NCBI GenBank assembly: GCA_023431285.1
Contig: JAEYXN010000241.1
Span: forward strand, 1 to 8,068
Direction of reading: 5' to 3'
Length of the DNA stretch: 8,068 nucleotides
From: Bacteroidota bacterium
GTDB lineage: Bacteria > Bacteroidota > Bacteroidia > Cytophagales > Cyclobacteriaceae
Shown here: piece by piece, positions 1 through 6,369 of the stretch
Position numbering within the stretch: position 1 is the stretch's first letter
Layout of the letters: each line of letters starts with the position of its first letter
The notes under the pieces: generated by a model
Told to the model about the DNA's origin: nothing
Seen by the model: the letters and a program-made list of their open reading frames with translations, nothing else
The model's database searches: none
Program-made: the position numbers and the translations under genes

Positions 1-160
1 CGCCGATAAAGACTCTAAGCCATTGATTTTGCCGCGGATTGCCACGATAAGGGTAACCAAGAGGGCGCTAACGTTCTACCCTGTCCAAAATCTCCCCAGC
101 AAACCGGGGGAATCAGGATCCGGTAGTCTCATCATGGGTAGCTGACACCTGGGCCCAAAC
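1..160. other. Unassigned left-edge region
   Basis: I see no recognisable gene here. One plus-strand frame is open from position 2 to a TGA at 143-145, which could be the 3' end of a gene cut by the window edge, but the translated residues match no family I recognise. Several short inverted repeats are visible: AGGGTA (49-54) with TACCCT (77-82), CCCC with GGGG around 94-110, and ACCGG with CCGGT around 104-124. The region could be a gene tail, an intergenic repeat or a structured RNA. I found no tRNA, 4.5S RNA, RNase P or tmRNA signature on either strand. Confidence 0.25.
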
Positions 161-190
161 AAAAGAGGCTGCCCATTTTTGGGAAGCCTC
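157..190 (-). terminator. Intrinsic terminator of the metY-metX-hom operon
   Basis: Read on the minus strand, GAGGCT and AGCCTC form a stem continued by CCC/GGG around an A-rich loop (165-190). It is followed immediately by TTTTGTTT (164-157). It starts 24 bases after the hom stop codon, as expected for the end of this operon. The plus-strand side has no T-run, so it probably works in one direction only. Confidence 0.85.
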
Positions 191-214
191 CTTGAGATAG
201 TGTCATGGTATTAA

Positions 215-1441
215 TTAAACAAGCTCAACGGTACGGGTAGCCGCGGGCGTAGCCGGCACGAACGATGACTCGGGTGCCAGAATGATTCCGGCGCCGTGCT
301 CTTCATGCCATTGGATCAGCTTGGACAACAGAACCTGTCCTACCATATACTGTTTGCCATTGGCGGCATATCCGGATTTGAACTCACGAAAATCGCTAAT
401 CGAGATGGGAGCCTTCTGATCAAAGCTCACGAAAGCTTCGACGTATAGCTCGTTTGAAAACTCAAAAGACGCTCCCTGATGAAGTTTTTTGTATTCGTAA
501 GCGTAATCGTATGTCAAAGCTGACACATCACTCAAAACAGCTGATCCCGTAGGATAGCTACCTGCACCTTTGCCGATGAAGAGTTGTTTCTCGGCGAATG
601 CACCCTCTACCTGCACCGCATTGTATTCATTCCTCACAGATGCCAACGGGTTAGTCGATTGAACAAATTGCGGAGCTACAAATCCAAAAATCTGTCCGTC
701 CTTTTTGAAAGCCCGCGCCACCAGTTTGATCGAGTAGTGATTCTCGCGTGCAAACTTCAGGTCGAGATCGGAAATACGGTCGATACCAATGTTGGCGACG
801 ACCTCAGGCTTCACAAACACTCCAAAAGTATGCGCGATTGCAATAACAAGCTTGTACTTGGGATCGTAACCCTGAACATCGAGCCTGGGATCTGATTCAG
901 CAAAACCAAGTTCCTGTGCGCGGGAAAGCGCCTCGTTGTATGATTTGTTCTCTTCAAAAACTTTTGTGAGAATGTAGTTTGTCGATCCGTTGAAAATTCC
1001 TTCGATGCTACTGATCAGATCATTGTCATAGTACTCCTCGAGGTTCCGGAGGATCGGAATACTTCCGCATACGGCTCCTTCATACAATACAGGTTTTCCA
1101 TGCAACTTCTGGAGCTGATATATTTCCTCAAGATGTTCGGCGAGCATTTTTTTGTTAGCGGTGACTACGGCCTTCCCTTTTTGCAATGCAGCCTTCACAA
1201 TTTCATATGCGGCTTCGGCATCATCAATGAGTTCCACTACCACGTCAATTTCAGGATCATCGAGAACATCTTCTTTTGAGAATGTAAACAGATCCTCAGT
1301 GAGAGGGCGTTTTTTGTTTCGATTTTTCACACAGATGCGGCGGATCTCAGCCTTCACCCCGCGGGTTTCCTCCAGCACGTGATGCAACCCCTGGCCTACA
1401 CAACCAAATCCAAACAATCCTAACTTTAAGTTCTTTTTCAT
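215..1441 (-). CDS. hom: Homoserine dehydrogenase
   Basis: This 408-residue cytosolic enzyme reduces aspartate semialdehyde to homoserine with NAD(P)H, the branch-point step toward methionine and threonine. The N-terminus has a Rossmann nucleotide loop, GFGCVGQG (residues 11-18), followed by the TANKK segment with Lys97. The catalytic domain shows GIFNGSTNYIL (148-158) and GFAESDPRLDVQGYD (179-193); Asp193 and Lys197 sit where the family has its catalytic Asp-Lys pair. There is no aspartokinase domain. The last 90 or so residues are a C-terminal extension in which I cannot confidently recognise an ACT regulatory domain. It is the last gene of the operon, 37 bases after metX, so its transcription should follow the SAM riboswitch and the leader. 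The ATG start leads straight into the Rossmann fold. The family assignment is firm; cofactor preference is not determined. Confidence 0.93.
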   Translation of the reverse strand: MKKNLKLGLFGFGCVGQGLHHVLEETRGVKAEIRRICVKNRNKKRPLTEDLFTFSKEDVLDDPEIDVVVELIDDAEAAYEIVKAALQKGKAVVTANKKMLAEHLEEIYQLQKLHGKPVLYEGAVCGSIPILRNLEEYYDNDLISSIEGIFNGSTNYILTKVFEENKSYNEALSRAQELGFAESDPRLDVQGYDPKYKLVIAIAHTFGVFVKPEVVANIGIDRISDLDLKFARENHYSIKLVARAFKKDGQIFGFVAPQFVQSTNPLASVRNEYNAVQVEGAFAEKQLFIGKGAGSYPTGSAVLSDVSALTYDYAYEYKKLHQGASFEFSNELYVEAFVSFDQKAPISISDFREFKSGYAANGKQYMVGQVLLSKLIQWHEEHGAGIILAPESSFVPATPAATRTVELV

Positions 1442-1478
1442 CGTGATTTCTCTTTAACGGAGCCGCACAGGCCTGCCT

Positions 1479-2531
1479 TTATGATAAAACTTTTTTAGTG
1501 TCCTTCTTGAAATAAAACTGTTTAAGAACCCTGTCGAGCTGGTCGAACTCCACCAGGAATCCATCATGACCATACAGGGAGTTAAGCTCTACGTACTGCG
1601 CACCTGAAATATTTTCGGCAAGAAACTTTTGTTCCGAAACAGGGAACAATATGTCTGTGTCGATCCCTACCACCAGCGTCTTCGCGCTGATCTGACTCAA
1701 AGCTTCTTTAACGCTGATGCGATCACGGCCAACGTTATGGCTATCCATCATTTTCGTAAGTCTCCAGTACGTAAAAGCATTAAACCTGTTTACAAGCTTC
1801 TGTCCCTGATAACGCTGATAGGTTGAGGCGCGAAACTCATCCAGCTTGGCGTCAGTCTTTTCAGATTGCGTTTGTTGAAACGTCTCATAATATCGGTAAG
1901 AAATCATTCCAATCGCGCGAGCAGCTTTCAGACCTTCCGATCCCGCACGAATATCATCTTCCTTCCAGGATTGATCAGCTTCGATGGCCATCCTCTGCGC
2001 TTCGTTGAAAGCTATTCCCCACGGAGAATGGAAGGCGTTGCATGCCATTGGCACGATGTAACGAAACACTTCAGGTTTTTCGACCGCCCATTCTATCACC
2101 TGTTGTCCTCCCAAAGATCCACCTGTAAGCGTATGGATCTGATCGATACGCAGCTCTTGTCTTAAAAGATCGAATGCCCGGACAATGTCACGATTAGTCA
2201 GCAATGGGAAGTCGTGATAAAAAGGCTTTCCTGTTTCCGGATCGACTGACAATGGTCCAGTAGAGCCATAGCATCCGCCAAGCATGTTGGCGCAGATGAT
2301 AAAATATTCCCGGGGATCAAAAACGCTTCCTTCACGAAACAGTTCGCCCCACCAATCAGTAAAGTCTGAACTTCCTGTAAGCGCATGGCATACCCATACT
2401 ATATTGCTTCGGTCATGATTCAGCTTGCCGAGTGTAGTGTATTTCAACTGAAAGCCGGCAAGAGAACCTCCGGCTTCCAGTGGAAACTGCTTCGCGTAGT
2501 GAAACGTATGATCGTGTTTTTCCATTTTCAT
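1479..2531 (-). CDS. metX: Homoserine O-acetyltransferase (alpha/beta-hydrolase fold)
   Basis: The protein transfers an acetyl group from acetyl-CoA to homoserine, giving the O-acetylhomoserine used by the neighbouring MetY. It has an alpha/beta-hydrolase fold, with CHALTG (residues 48-53) near the oxyanion region and nucleophile Ser139 in GGSLGGQQ. The acid is probably Asp293 in GIDTDILFP, and the base is His322 in YGHDGF. I place the start at the ATG at 2531 (350 residues, the usual family length). An earlier ATG at 2636 would overlap the end of metY by 77 bases and add 35 residues unlike the family; a third ATG lies two codons downstream at 2525. With the chosen start, 28 bases separate it from the metY stop, consistent with one transcript. 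Some MetX-family proteins use succinyl-CoA, so the acyl donor is inferred from pairing with an O-acetylhomoserine sulfhydrylase. Confidence 0.92.
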   Translation of the reverse strand: MKMEKHDHTFHYAKQFPLEAGGSLAGFQLKYTTLGKLNHDRSNIVWVCHALTGSSDFTDWWGELFREGSVFDPREYFIICANMLGGCYGSTGPLSVDPETGKPFYHDFPLLTNRDIVRAFDLLRQELRIDQIHTLTGGSLGGQQVIEWAVEKPEVFRYIVPMACNAFHSPWGIAFNEAQRMAIEADQSWKEDDIRAGSEGLKAARAIGMISYRYYETFQQTQSEKTDAKLDEFRASTYQRYQGQKLVNRFNAFTYWRLTKMMDSHNVGRDRISVKEALSQISAKTLVVGIDTDILFPVSEQKFLAENISGAQYVELNSLYGHDGFLVEFDQLDRVLKQFYFKKDTKKVLS

Positions 2532-2559
2532 CTGCCGCACAACGGCATCACTTAAAAAA

Positions 2560-3882
2560 TCAGGATACCAATTCTCCTTCAAAAACTTTCGCGAACGCTT
2601 GTTGCAGATCGCCTTTAATGTCGTCGATATGTTCAATACCCACTGAAATTCTCAGCAGGTTGGGAAGCACACCGGCGGTAGCCTGCTCCTCATCAGTGAG
2701 CTGTTGATGCGTTGTCGCCGAAGGCTGAATGATCAGCGTTTTTGCATCGCCCATATTTGCGAGGTGGCTGATCAGCTTTAGATTATCCACGAGTCCTGTG
2801 GTATGCGTCTTCGTTCCTTTAAGAGTAAAAGACAGCACCGCACCAAAACCGTTCTTCAGATATTTCTTAGCAAGCTTATGGTAAGGACTACTTTCGAGTC
2901 CAGGATAGTTAACTTTCTCCACGAGAGGATGTTTCTCTAACCACTTCGCAAGCCCAAGCGCGTTGTCGATTGAGCGTTGTACACGCAAGGAGAGCGTCTC
3001 AAGGCCTTGCAAAAGAAGGAACGCGTTGAAGGGGCTCAGAGAAGGACCAAGGTCGCGGAGGCCTTCTACGCGCGCGCGGATAATAAAGGCGATGTTAGGA
3101 AGTCCCAGCGGATTTCCTTCTCCGAACACATCCCAGAACTTGAGTCCGTGATATCCTTCTGATGGTTCAGTGAATTGCGGAAATTTTCCATTGCCCCAGT
3201 TGTAGTTACCACCGTCGACGATAACTCCGCCAATAGAATTACCGTGACCACCGATCCATTTTGTTGCAGATGCGACCACCACATTCGCTCCGTGTTCGAT
3301 TGGTCTGAAGATGTATCCCGCTGCGCCGAAAGTATTATCTACGATGAGCGGTATATCGTGCTTACGCGCGAGGGCAGCGATTGCTTCGAAGTCAGGAACG
3401 TTGAAGCCGGGGTTTCCGATAGTTTCGAGATAGAATGCTTTGGTGTTTTTGTCAACAAGCTTTTCAAATTCTTCCGGTGTATCACCTTCAGCGAACCTTG
3501 CTTCGATGCCAAGGCGTTTGAAGGCCACTTTGAACTGATTATATGTTCCGCCATAAAGGAAGCTGGTGGAGACAAAGTTATCGCCAGCCTGTAGGATGTT
3601 GTGCAGCGTAAGGAATTGCGCGGCCTGACCCGAGCTTGTAGCAAGACCTGCGACACCACCTTCGAGAGCAGCAACACGCTTCTCAAAAACATCGGTGGTT
3701 GGATTCATGATACGGGTGTAGATATTGCCAAACTCTTTGAGTGCAAAGAGATTGGCACCATGTTCAGAGTTTTTGAATCCGAACGAAGTTGTTTGATAAA
3801 TAGGAACGGCACGTGAACCGGTGGTGGGATCGATTTCCTGGCCTGCATGGAGCTGCAATGTTTCGAAGCGTAGTGTTGACAT
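2560..3882 (-). CDS. metY: O-acetylhomoserine sulfhydrylase (PLP enzyme)
   Basis: This 440-residue enzyme of the Cys/Met-metabolism PLP family replaces the acetyl group of O-acetylhomoserine with sulfide, forming homocysteine directly; some members also accept O-acetylserine. The N-terminal segment FETLQLHAGQ and the QTTSFGF stretch are typical of the MetY branch. YTR (residues 55-57) should contact the cofactor phosphate of the neighbouring subunit. SSGQAA (83-88) lies at the cofactor site, Asp182 in VDNTF should contact the pyridine nitrogen, and Lys208 in SATKWIGGHG is the Schiff-base lysine. The long insertion after the lysine (about 215-260) distinguishes MetY from cystathionine gamma-synthase. 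It is the first enzyme gene after the SAM riboswitch and the Cys-rich leader ORF, 114 bases after the leader stop. No Shine-Dalgarno motif precedes its ATG. It is the sulfide-consuming step, which fits control by cysteine as well as SAM. Confidence 0.95.
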   Translation of the reverse strand: MSTLRFETLQLHAGQEIDPTTGSRAVPIYQTTSFGFKNSEHGANLFALKEFGNIYTRIMNPTTDVFEKRVAALEGGVAGLATSSGQAAQFLTLHNILQAGDNFVSTSFLYGGTYNQFKVAFKRLGIEARFAEGDTPEEFEKLVDKNTKAFYLETIGNPGFNVPDFEAIAALARKHDIPLIVDNTFGAAGYIFRPIEHGANVVVASATKWIGGHGNSIGGVIVDGGNYNWGNGKFPQFTEPSEGYHGLKFWDVFGEGNPLGLPNIAFIIRARVEGLRDLGPSLSPFNAFLLLQGLETLSLRVQRSIDNALGLAKWLEKHPLVEKVNYPGLESSPYHKLAKKYLKNGFGAVLSFTLKGTKTHTTGLVDNLKLISHLANMGDAKTLIIQPSATTHQQLTDEEQATAGVLPNLLRISVGIEHIDDIKGDLQQAFAKVFEGELVS

Positions 3883-3996
3883 AAGGAGCGTATTTAATAT
3901 TTGTATGATCTGGTTGTCGATAAATTGATTTGATTTTAAGATGCATCATGCCCGGGCCTTGCCAGTCGACGATGCTGTTAGAATGTGAATTGTGCT
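3883..3996 (-). promoter_or_regulatory. Leader-to-metY spacer, possible attenuator output region
   Basis: These 114 untranslated bases lie between the leader stop codon and metY. AACAGCA (3979-3973) is complementary to TGCTGTT, which occurs twice inside the Cys-codon run. The overlapping GCATC (3975-3971) can instead pair with GATGC (3947-3943), so the two pairings exclude each other. No U-tract follows any of these stems, so a classical intrinsic terminator is not apparent. The regulatory role is inference from complementarity only. Confidence 0.4.
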
Positions 3997-4134
3997 TTAG
4001 CAGCAACAGCAAGCGCAACAGCAGCAACACATATGGGTGTCGTTGTTGCATTCACAAATGGAATCGGCAAATGATAAGAGGTAAGCACGAAGAGCGTGGA
4101 CGCTTTCCAGAAAGAACTGTTGGATGTTTTTCAT
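3997..4134 (-). CDS. Polycysteine leader peptide (45 aa), putative cysteine-responsive attenuator
   Basis: This small ORF begins with ATG at 4134, three bases after the 3' strand of riboswitch stem P1, and ends with TAA at 3999-3997. The peptide starts MKNIQQFFLESV. It has CEC at residues 27-29 and ends MCCCCCACCCC (residues 35-45), so 11 of 45 residues are Cys and nine of the last ten codons are TGT or TGC. Such a run just before a stop codon and upstream of a sulfur amino acid operon is the hallmark of a leader peptide whose translation reports charged tRNA-Cys. Polycysteine leader ORFs acting as attenuators are known in mycobacteria; here the setting is Bacteroidota, metY-metX-hom, and directly behind a SAM-I riboswitch. 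The internal ATG at 4032 would give only the 11-residue Cys-rich end. A metal-binding or other peptide function cannot be excluded. Whether it is translated is inferred. Confidence 0.75.
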   Translation of the reverse strand: MKNIQQFFLESVHALRAYLLSFADSICECNNDTHMCCCCCACCCC

Positions 4135-4137
4135 GTT

Positions 4138-4253
4138 TTAATCGTTTATATTCTCCCGGACTTGCCGGGATCAGGATTTAGCACCTTTCCTTGCGGATGG
4201 TTGCTAGCGCTTCATTGAGCCTGTCTCTCTGCGCTTCTTTATAAAGCGATTAA
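4138..4253 (-). ncRNA. SAM-I (S-box) riboswitch aptamer
   Basis: The minus strand carries the SAM-I core: AGAGAGACAGGCTCAATGAA, then AGCAACC, then AAGGTGCTAAATCC. P1 pairs TTAATCG-c-TTTATA (4253-4240) with TATAAACGATTAA (4150-4138), 13 bp with one bulged base. P2 pairs AGCGC (4235-4231) with GCGCT (4210-4206) and holds the kink-turn-like CAATGA. P3 is short and closed by a GCAA loop, and P4 is TCCCGG/CCGGGA (4170-4165 with 4159-4154). The pseudoknot is CAGG in the P2 loop (4223-4220) with CCTG after GCTAAAT (4175-4172); many family members have CUGG/CCAG there, so this is a compensated change. The aptamer should bind S-adenosylmethionine and lower metY-metX-hom expression. No terminator follows directly. 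Instead P1 lies over the region just upstream of the leader ORF start, suggesting translational gating of that ORF. Confidence 0.96.
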
Positions 4254-4282
4254 GCAGATGTGCTTATTCGACTTTGATACCA

Positions 4283-4313
4283 CAAACGTAGGGCCTGAAA
4301 GAATTGTTTCCAA
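4283..4313 (-). promoter_or_regulatory. Bacteroidota-type promoter of the met operon
   Basis: On the minus strand, TTG (4313-4311), a 20-base spacer and TACGTTTG (4290-4283) match the Bacteroidota -33/-7 pattern TTG-N(about 20)-TAnnTTTG. The predicted transcription start is near 4276, about 23 bases before riboswitch stem P1. No other convincing -7 box lies between the fabG stop and the riboswitch. Confidence 0.7.
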
Positions 4314-4423
4314 TACTTCCCGGTGAATTTTTTTGTTTCTCCTGACTTACAGTTGTTTGGAAATCAGCAAGTATGATAATCTGATTGTATTCTAAAGATA
4401 GTCAAATCAGTATATGTTCCTGA

Positions 4424-5170
4424 TCAGGTGAGCATTCCGCCATCCACCTGGATGACCTGCCCAGTGATATAGGAAGACATTTCTGAACCAAGGAATACGC
4501 AAACGTCTGCGACGTCTTCAGGTCGGCCTCCCCTCTTCAGCGGGATAGCGTCGCGCCAGGATTGAACGGTCTTCGCATCGAGTTTGTCTGTCATTTCAGT
4601 CTCGATGAAACCAGGTGCAACTGCATTGGACCGAACTCCTCGCGAACCTAGTTCGAGCGCGACCGATTTTGTAAACCCGATGATTCCTGCCTTCGATGCA
4701 GCATAGTTACCCTGTCCCGCGTTACCCTTCAAACCAACAACTGATGTCATGTTGATGATAGATCCACTCTTCTGTTTCATCATCTGTTTGGTCGCCGCCT
4801 TCACAGTGTTGAAACAGGACTTAAGGTTTACGTTGATTACCTTATCCCACATTTCTTCAGACATTCTGAGGAGAAGAGTGTCCTGAGTTATACCAGCATT
4901 GTTCACCAAGATATCCAGCGAGCCGAACTCCGCGATCACATCATTGACGAGCTTCTCCGCCTGCGCGAAATCCGATGCATCAGATCTATACCCTTTCGCC
5001 TTTACTCCCTTTGCTGTCAACTCAGCCTCCAGTGCCTGACCCTGCTCTACACTCGACAGATAGGTGAAAGCAACGTTGGCGCCTTCTTCTGCATAACGTA
5101 AAGCGATGCTGCGACCGATACCTTTCGATGCGCCAGTAACAAGAGCGGTTTTTCCCTGAAGTAGTTTCAT
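4424..5170 (-). CDS. fabG: 3-oxoacyl-[acyl-carrier-protein] reductase
   Basis: This 248-residue short-chain dehydrogenase/reductase performs the NADPH-dependent reduction of 3-oxoacyl-ACP to 3-hydroxyacyl-ACP in cytosolic type II fatty-acid synthesis. The dinucleotide loop TGASKGIG spans residues 12-19 and NNAG is at 90-93. Asn115, Ser143, Tyr156 and Lys160 (YAASK) form the catalytic tetrad. The segment RGVRSNAVAPGFIETEMTD and the C-terminal YITGQVIQVDGGM match FabG closely, and the length is standard. It stands alone, not next to acpP or fabF, and is divergent from the membrane protein at 5271. Its stop codon lies about 110 bases upstream of the met promoter, with no clear terminator between. 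Because SDR enzymes are easily confused, a relative such as a polyhydroxyalkanoate or secondary-metabolism ketoreductase remains possible, but the motifs favour housekeeping FabG. Confidence 0.92.
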   Translation of the reverse strand: MKLLQGKTALVTGASKGIGRSIALRYAEEGANVAFTYLSSVEQGQALEAELTAKGVKAKGYRSDASDFAQAEKLVNDVIAEFGSLDILVNNAGITQDTLLLRMSEEMWDKVINVNLKSCFNTVKAATKQMMKQKSGSIINMTSVVGLKGNAGQGNYAASKAGIIGFTKSVALELGSRGVRSNAVAPGFIETEMTDKLDAKTVQSWRDAIPLKRGGRPEDVADVCVFLGSEMSSYITGQVIQVDGGMLT

Positions 5171-5188
5171 GCGTGATTCGTTAATCCT

Positions 5189-5206
5189 TAATTTTGGCTA
5201 AAATTA
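5189..5206. promoter_or_regulatory. Palindromic divergent promoter element between fabG and the membrane gene
   Basis: TAATTTT (5189-5195) and AAAATTA (5200-5206) form a perfect 7-bp inverted repeat around GGCT. On the plus strand it contains TAATTTTG (5189-5196), an exact match to the Bacteroidota -7 box TAnnTTTG; on the minus strand TAATTTTA (5206-5199) has one mismatch and lies 28 bases before the fabG start. I find no convincing TTG at the -33 position for either direction, so promoter activity is uncertain. The symmetry could also be an operator. Confidence 0.4.
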
Positions 5207-5270
5207 TATTATTATTTCTAAATACGCATCTTGGTTCGGTAAGCATCCTGCATTCGTCGCGATTACCGCT

Positions 5271-6368
5271 ATGATCATCCTTGCCTTAGCCGTATTGCTT
5301 CAATGGTATGGCTCAAGGTGTGGTCTGCTCTTAACGGATGATTCACGAAACTATATCTCGGCATCGCTAAGCTTCAAATCAGATCGAAGTTTTCTTTCTC
5401 CTGACGGAACCTATTTTGTCTACTGGCCTCCGCTGTTCCCAATCTTATTATCTATGTTTTCAAATGCTGAGGGGACAATGCTTCTTGTTAATATTCTTCT
5501 CAAACTGACGATCGGCGGGATGATATGGCTACTTGCGACAAGATTTATCGCAGACGAAAAGCTGCGACTGGTTTGTTTACTCGTGGCCATATGCGGAGTA
5601 CACCTCACAATGGTCTCTGTTTTCTTATGGTCAGAGCTATTTTTTATTGCATTGTTACTGCTTCACATTCTGGTTGCTCTGCGACTGAACTATTCAGCGA
5701 AAACTTTGATCCCAATCATTCTAACAGGGGCGCTACTTTGCCTTCAGCGAAGCGCAGGACTCCTGATTGTGTCAGCCATCACGTTGTGGATGCTTACCGA
5801 TACGACAATTCCTTTTGTAAGAAGAGCAACCTCAGCGCTGTCATACTTCATTGTATCATCCTGCGGTGTAATAATATGGATGATGTACGTACGTACTCTT
5901 TCGGATGAGTTCCAGCTTTCTGCCTACGGCGTTCTGCAGGCACCGTTCACCAATGCGTCGAATGTGTTGTCGCATATCGGCGAATTGTTTCTCTACAGCC
6001 ACGGTTTAATTGCTGCTCTAGTGGGTTTATTTGTTCTTGTCGTGTCCGCAATCTTCCTCCGGAGGGAATTGCAAGAACGATCCGATCTCAGGCTGATAGC
6101 TTTGATTGCCGGAGTGTATATAGGCGGATTGTGCTTATTCGGAAGACTGGCTATCCATGACCTGGATCGTTTACTTTCGCCGGTAGTTCCATTGATTTAC
6201 ATCCTTCCCTTTGCAGCCGCCGGGCGATATCCAAAAACGCTTTCGCATCGCATAAAATTCATCATCATTATTACCACCATACTTTGGAGTGTCTATCCGG
6301 TTCTTCGATCCTGGCAGAACGTTCAATCGTGGCAGAGCCAGAGCTGTTTGAGTGAATTGCACAAATAA
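5271..6368 (+). CDS. Polytopic membrane protein, putative GT-C-type glycosyltransferase
   Basis: This 365-residue protein is mostly hydrophobic, with roughly eight to ten likely membrane helices. After the first helix comes a loop with an acidic pair, TDDSRNYI (residues 22-29), then YWPPLFPILLS (51-61). SELFF lies at 121-125 and DLDRLLSPVVPL at 297-308. An acidic pair in the first external loop, a WPPL(F/Y)P segment, SE(x)LF and a late R-xx-xP-xxP motif are features of GT-C enzymes that use lipid-linked sugars (the GT39/ArnT-like group). The likely role is sugar transfer at the outer face of the inner membrane, but substrate and acceptor are unknown, and the protein is shorter than most GT39 enzymes. 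The ATG at 5271 leaves the first helix short, and the frame stays open upstream with plausible protein sequence (see findings). Its neighbours give no pathway clue. Confidence 0.65.
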   Translation: MIILALAVLLQWYGSRCGLLLTDDSRNYISASLSFKSDRSFLSPDGTYFVYWPPLFPILLSMFSNAEGTMLLVNILLKLTIGGMIWLLATRFIADEKLRLVCLLVAICGVHLTMVSVFLWSELFFIALLLLHILVALRLNYSAKTLIPIILTGALLCLQRSAGLLIVSAITLWMLTDTTIPFVRRATSALSYFIVSSCGVIIWMMYVRTLSDEFQLSAYGVLQAPFTNASNVLSHIGELFLYSHGLIAALVGLFVLVVSAIFLRRELQERSDLRLIALIAGVYIGGLCLFGRLAIHDLDRLLSPVVPLIYILPFAAAGRYPKTLSHRIKFIIIITTILWSVYPVLRSWQNVQSWQSQSCLSELHK

Positions 6369-6369
6369 T

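Noticed and set aside
121..160. Hammerhead-like TGATGAG on the minus strand near the left edge
   Set aside because: There is no matching GAAA core strand or properly placed flanking helices, so the ribozyme core is absent.
2532..2636. N-terminal extension of metX to the ATG at 2636
   Set aside because: It would overlap metY by 77 bases, and its 35 residues come before the usual MetX start. The ATG at 2531 gives a normal-length 350-residue protein.
3175..3594. A 139-codon plus-strand ORF inside metY
   Set aside because: It is antisense to a well-supported PLP enzyme gene and its translation has no recognisable domain. The same holds for the other antisense frames inside hom, metX, lpdA and the membrane gene.
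3999..4028. CAG/CAA-type trinucleotide repeat on the plus strand
   Set aside because: It is not a separate repeat element; it is the complement of the Cys codons at the end of the leader ORF. The mixed TGT/TGC use and the single Ala codon argue against a simple expanded repeat.
3764..4051. A 95-codon minus-strand ORF with a run of Leu near its start, overlapping the metY start
   Set aside because: The Leu run is the Cys-codon run (TGC/TGT) read one frame off, and the ORF continues into metY in a wrong frame. The frame ending in MCCCCCACCCC-stop explains the composition better.
4314..4423. Possible terminator for fabG between its stop codon and the met promoter
   Set aside because: Only weak short stems are visible and none has a T-run on the minus strand, so no terminator is called. 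fabG read-through into the riboswitch leader remains possible.
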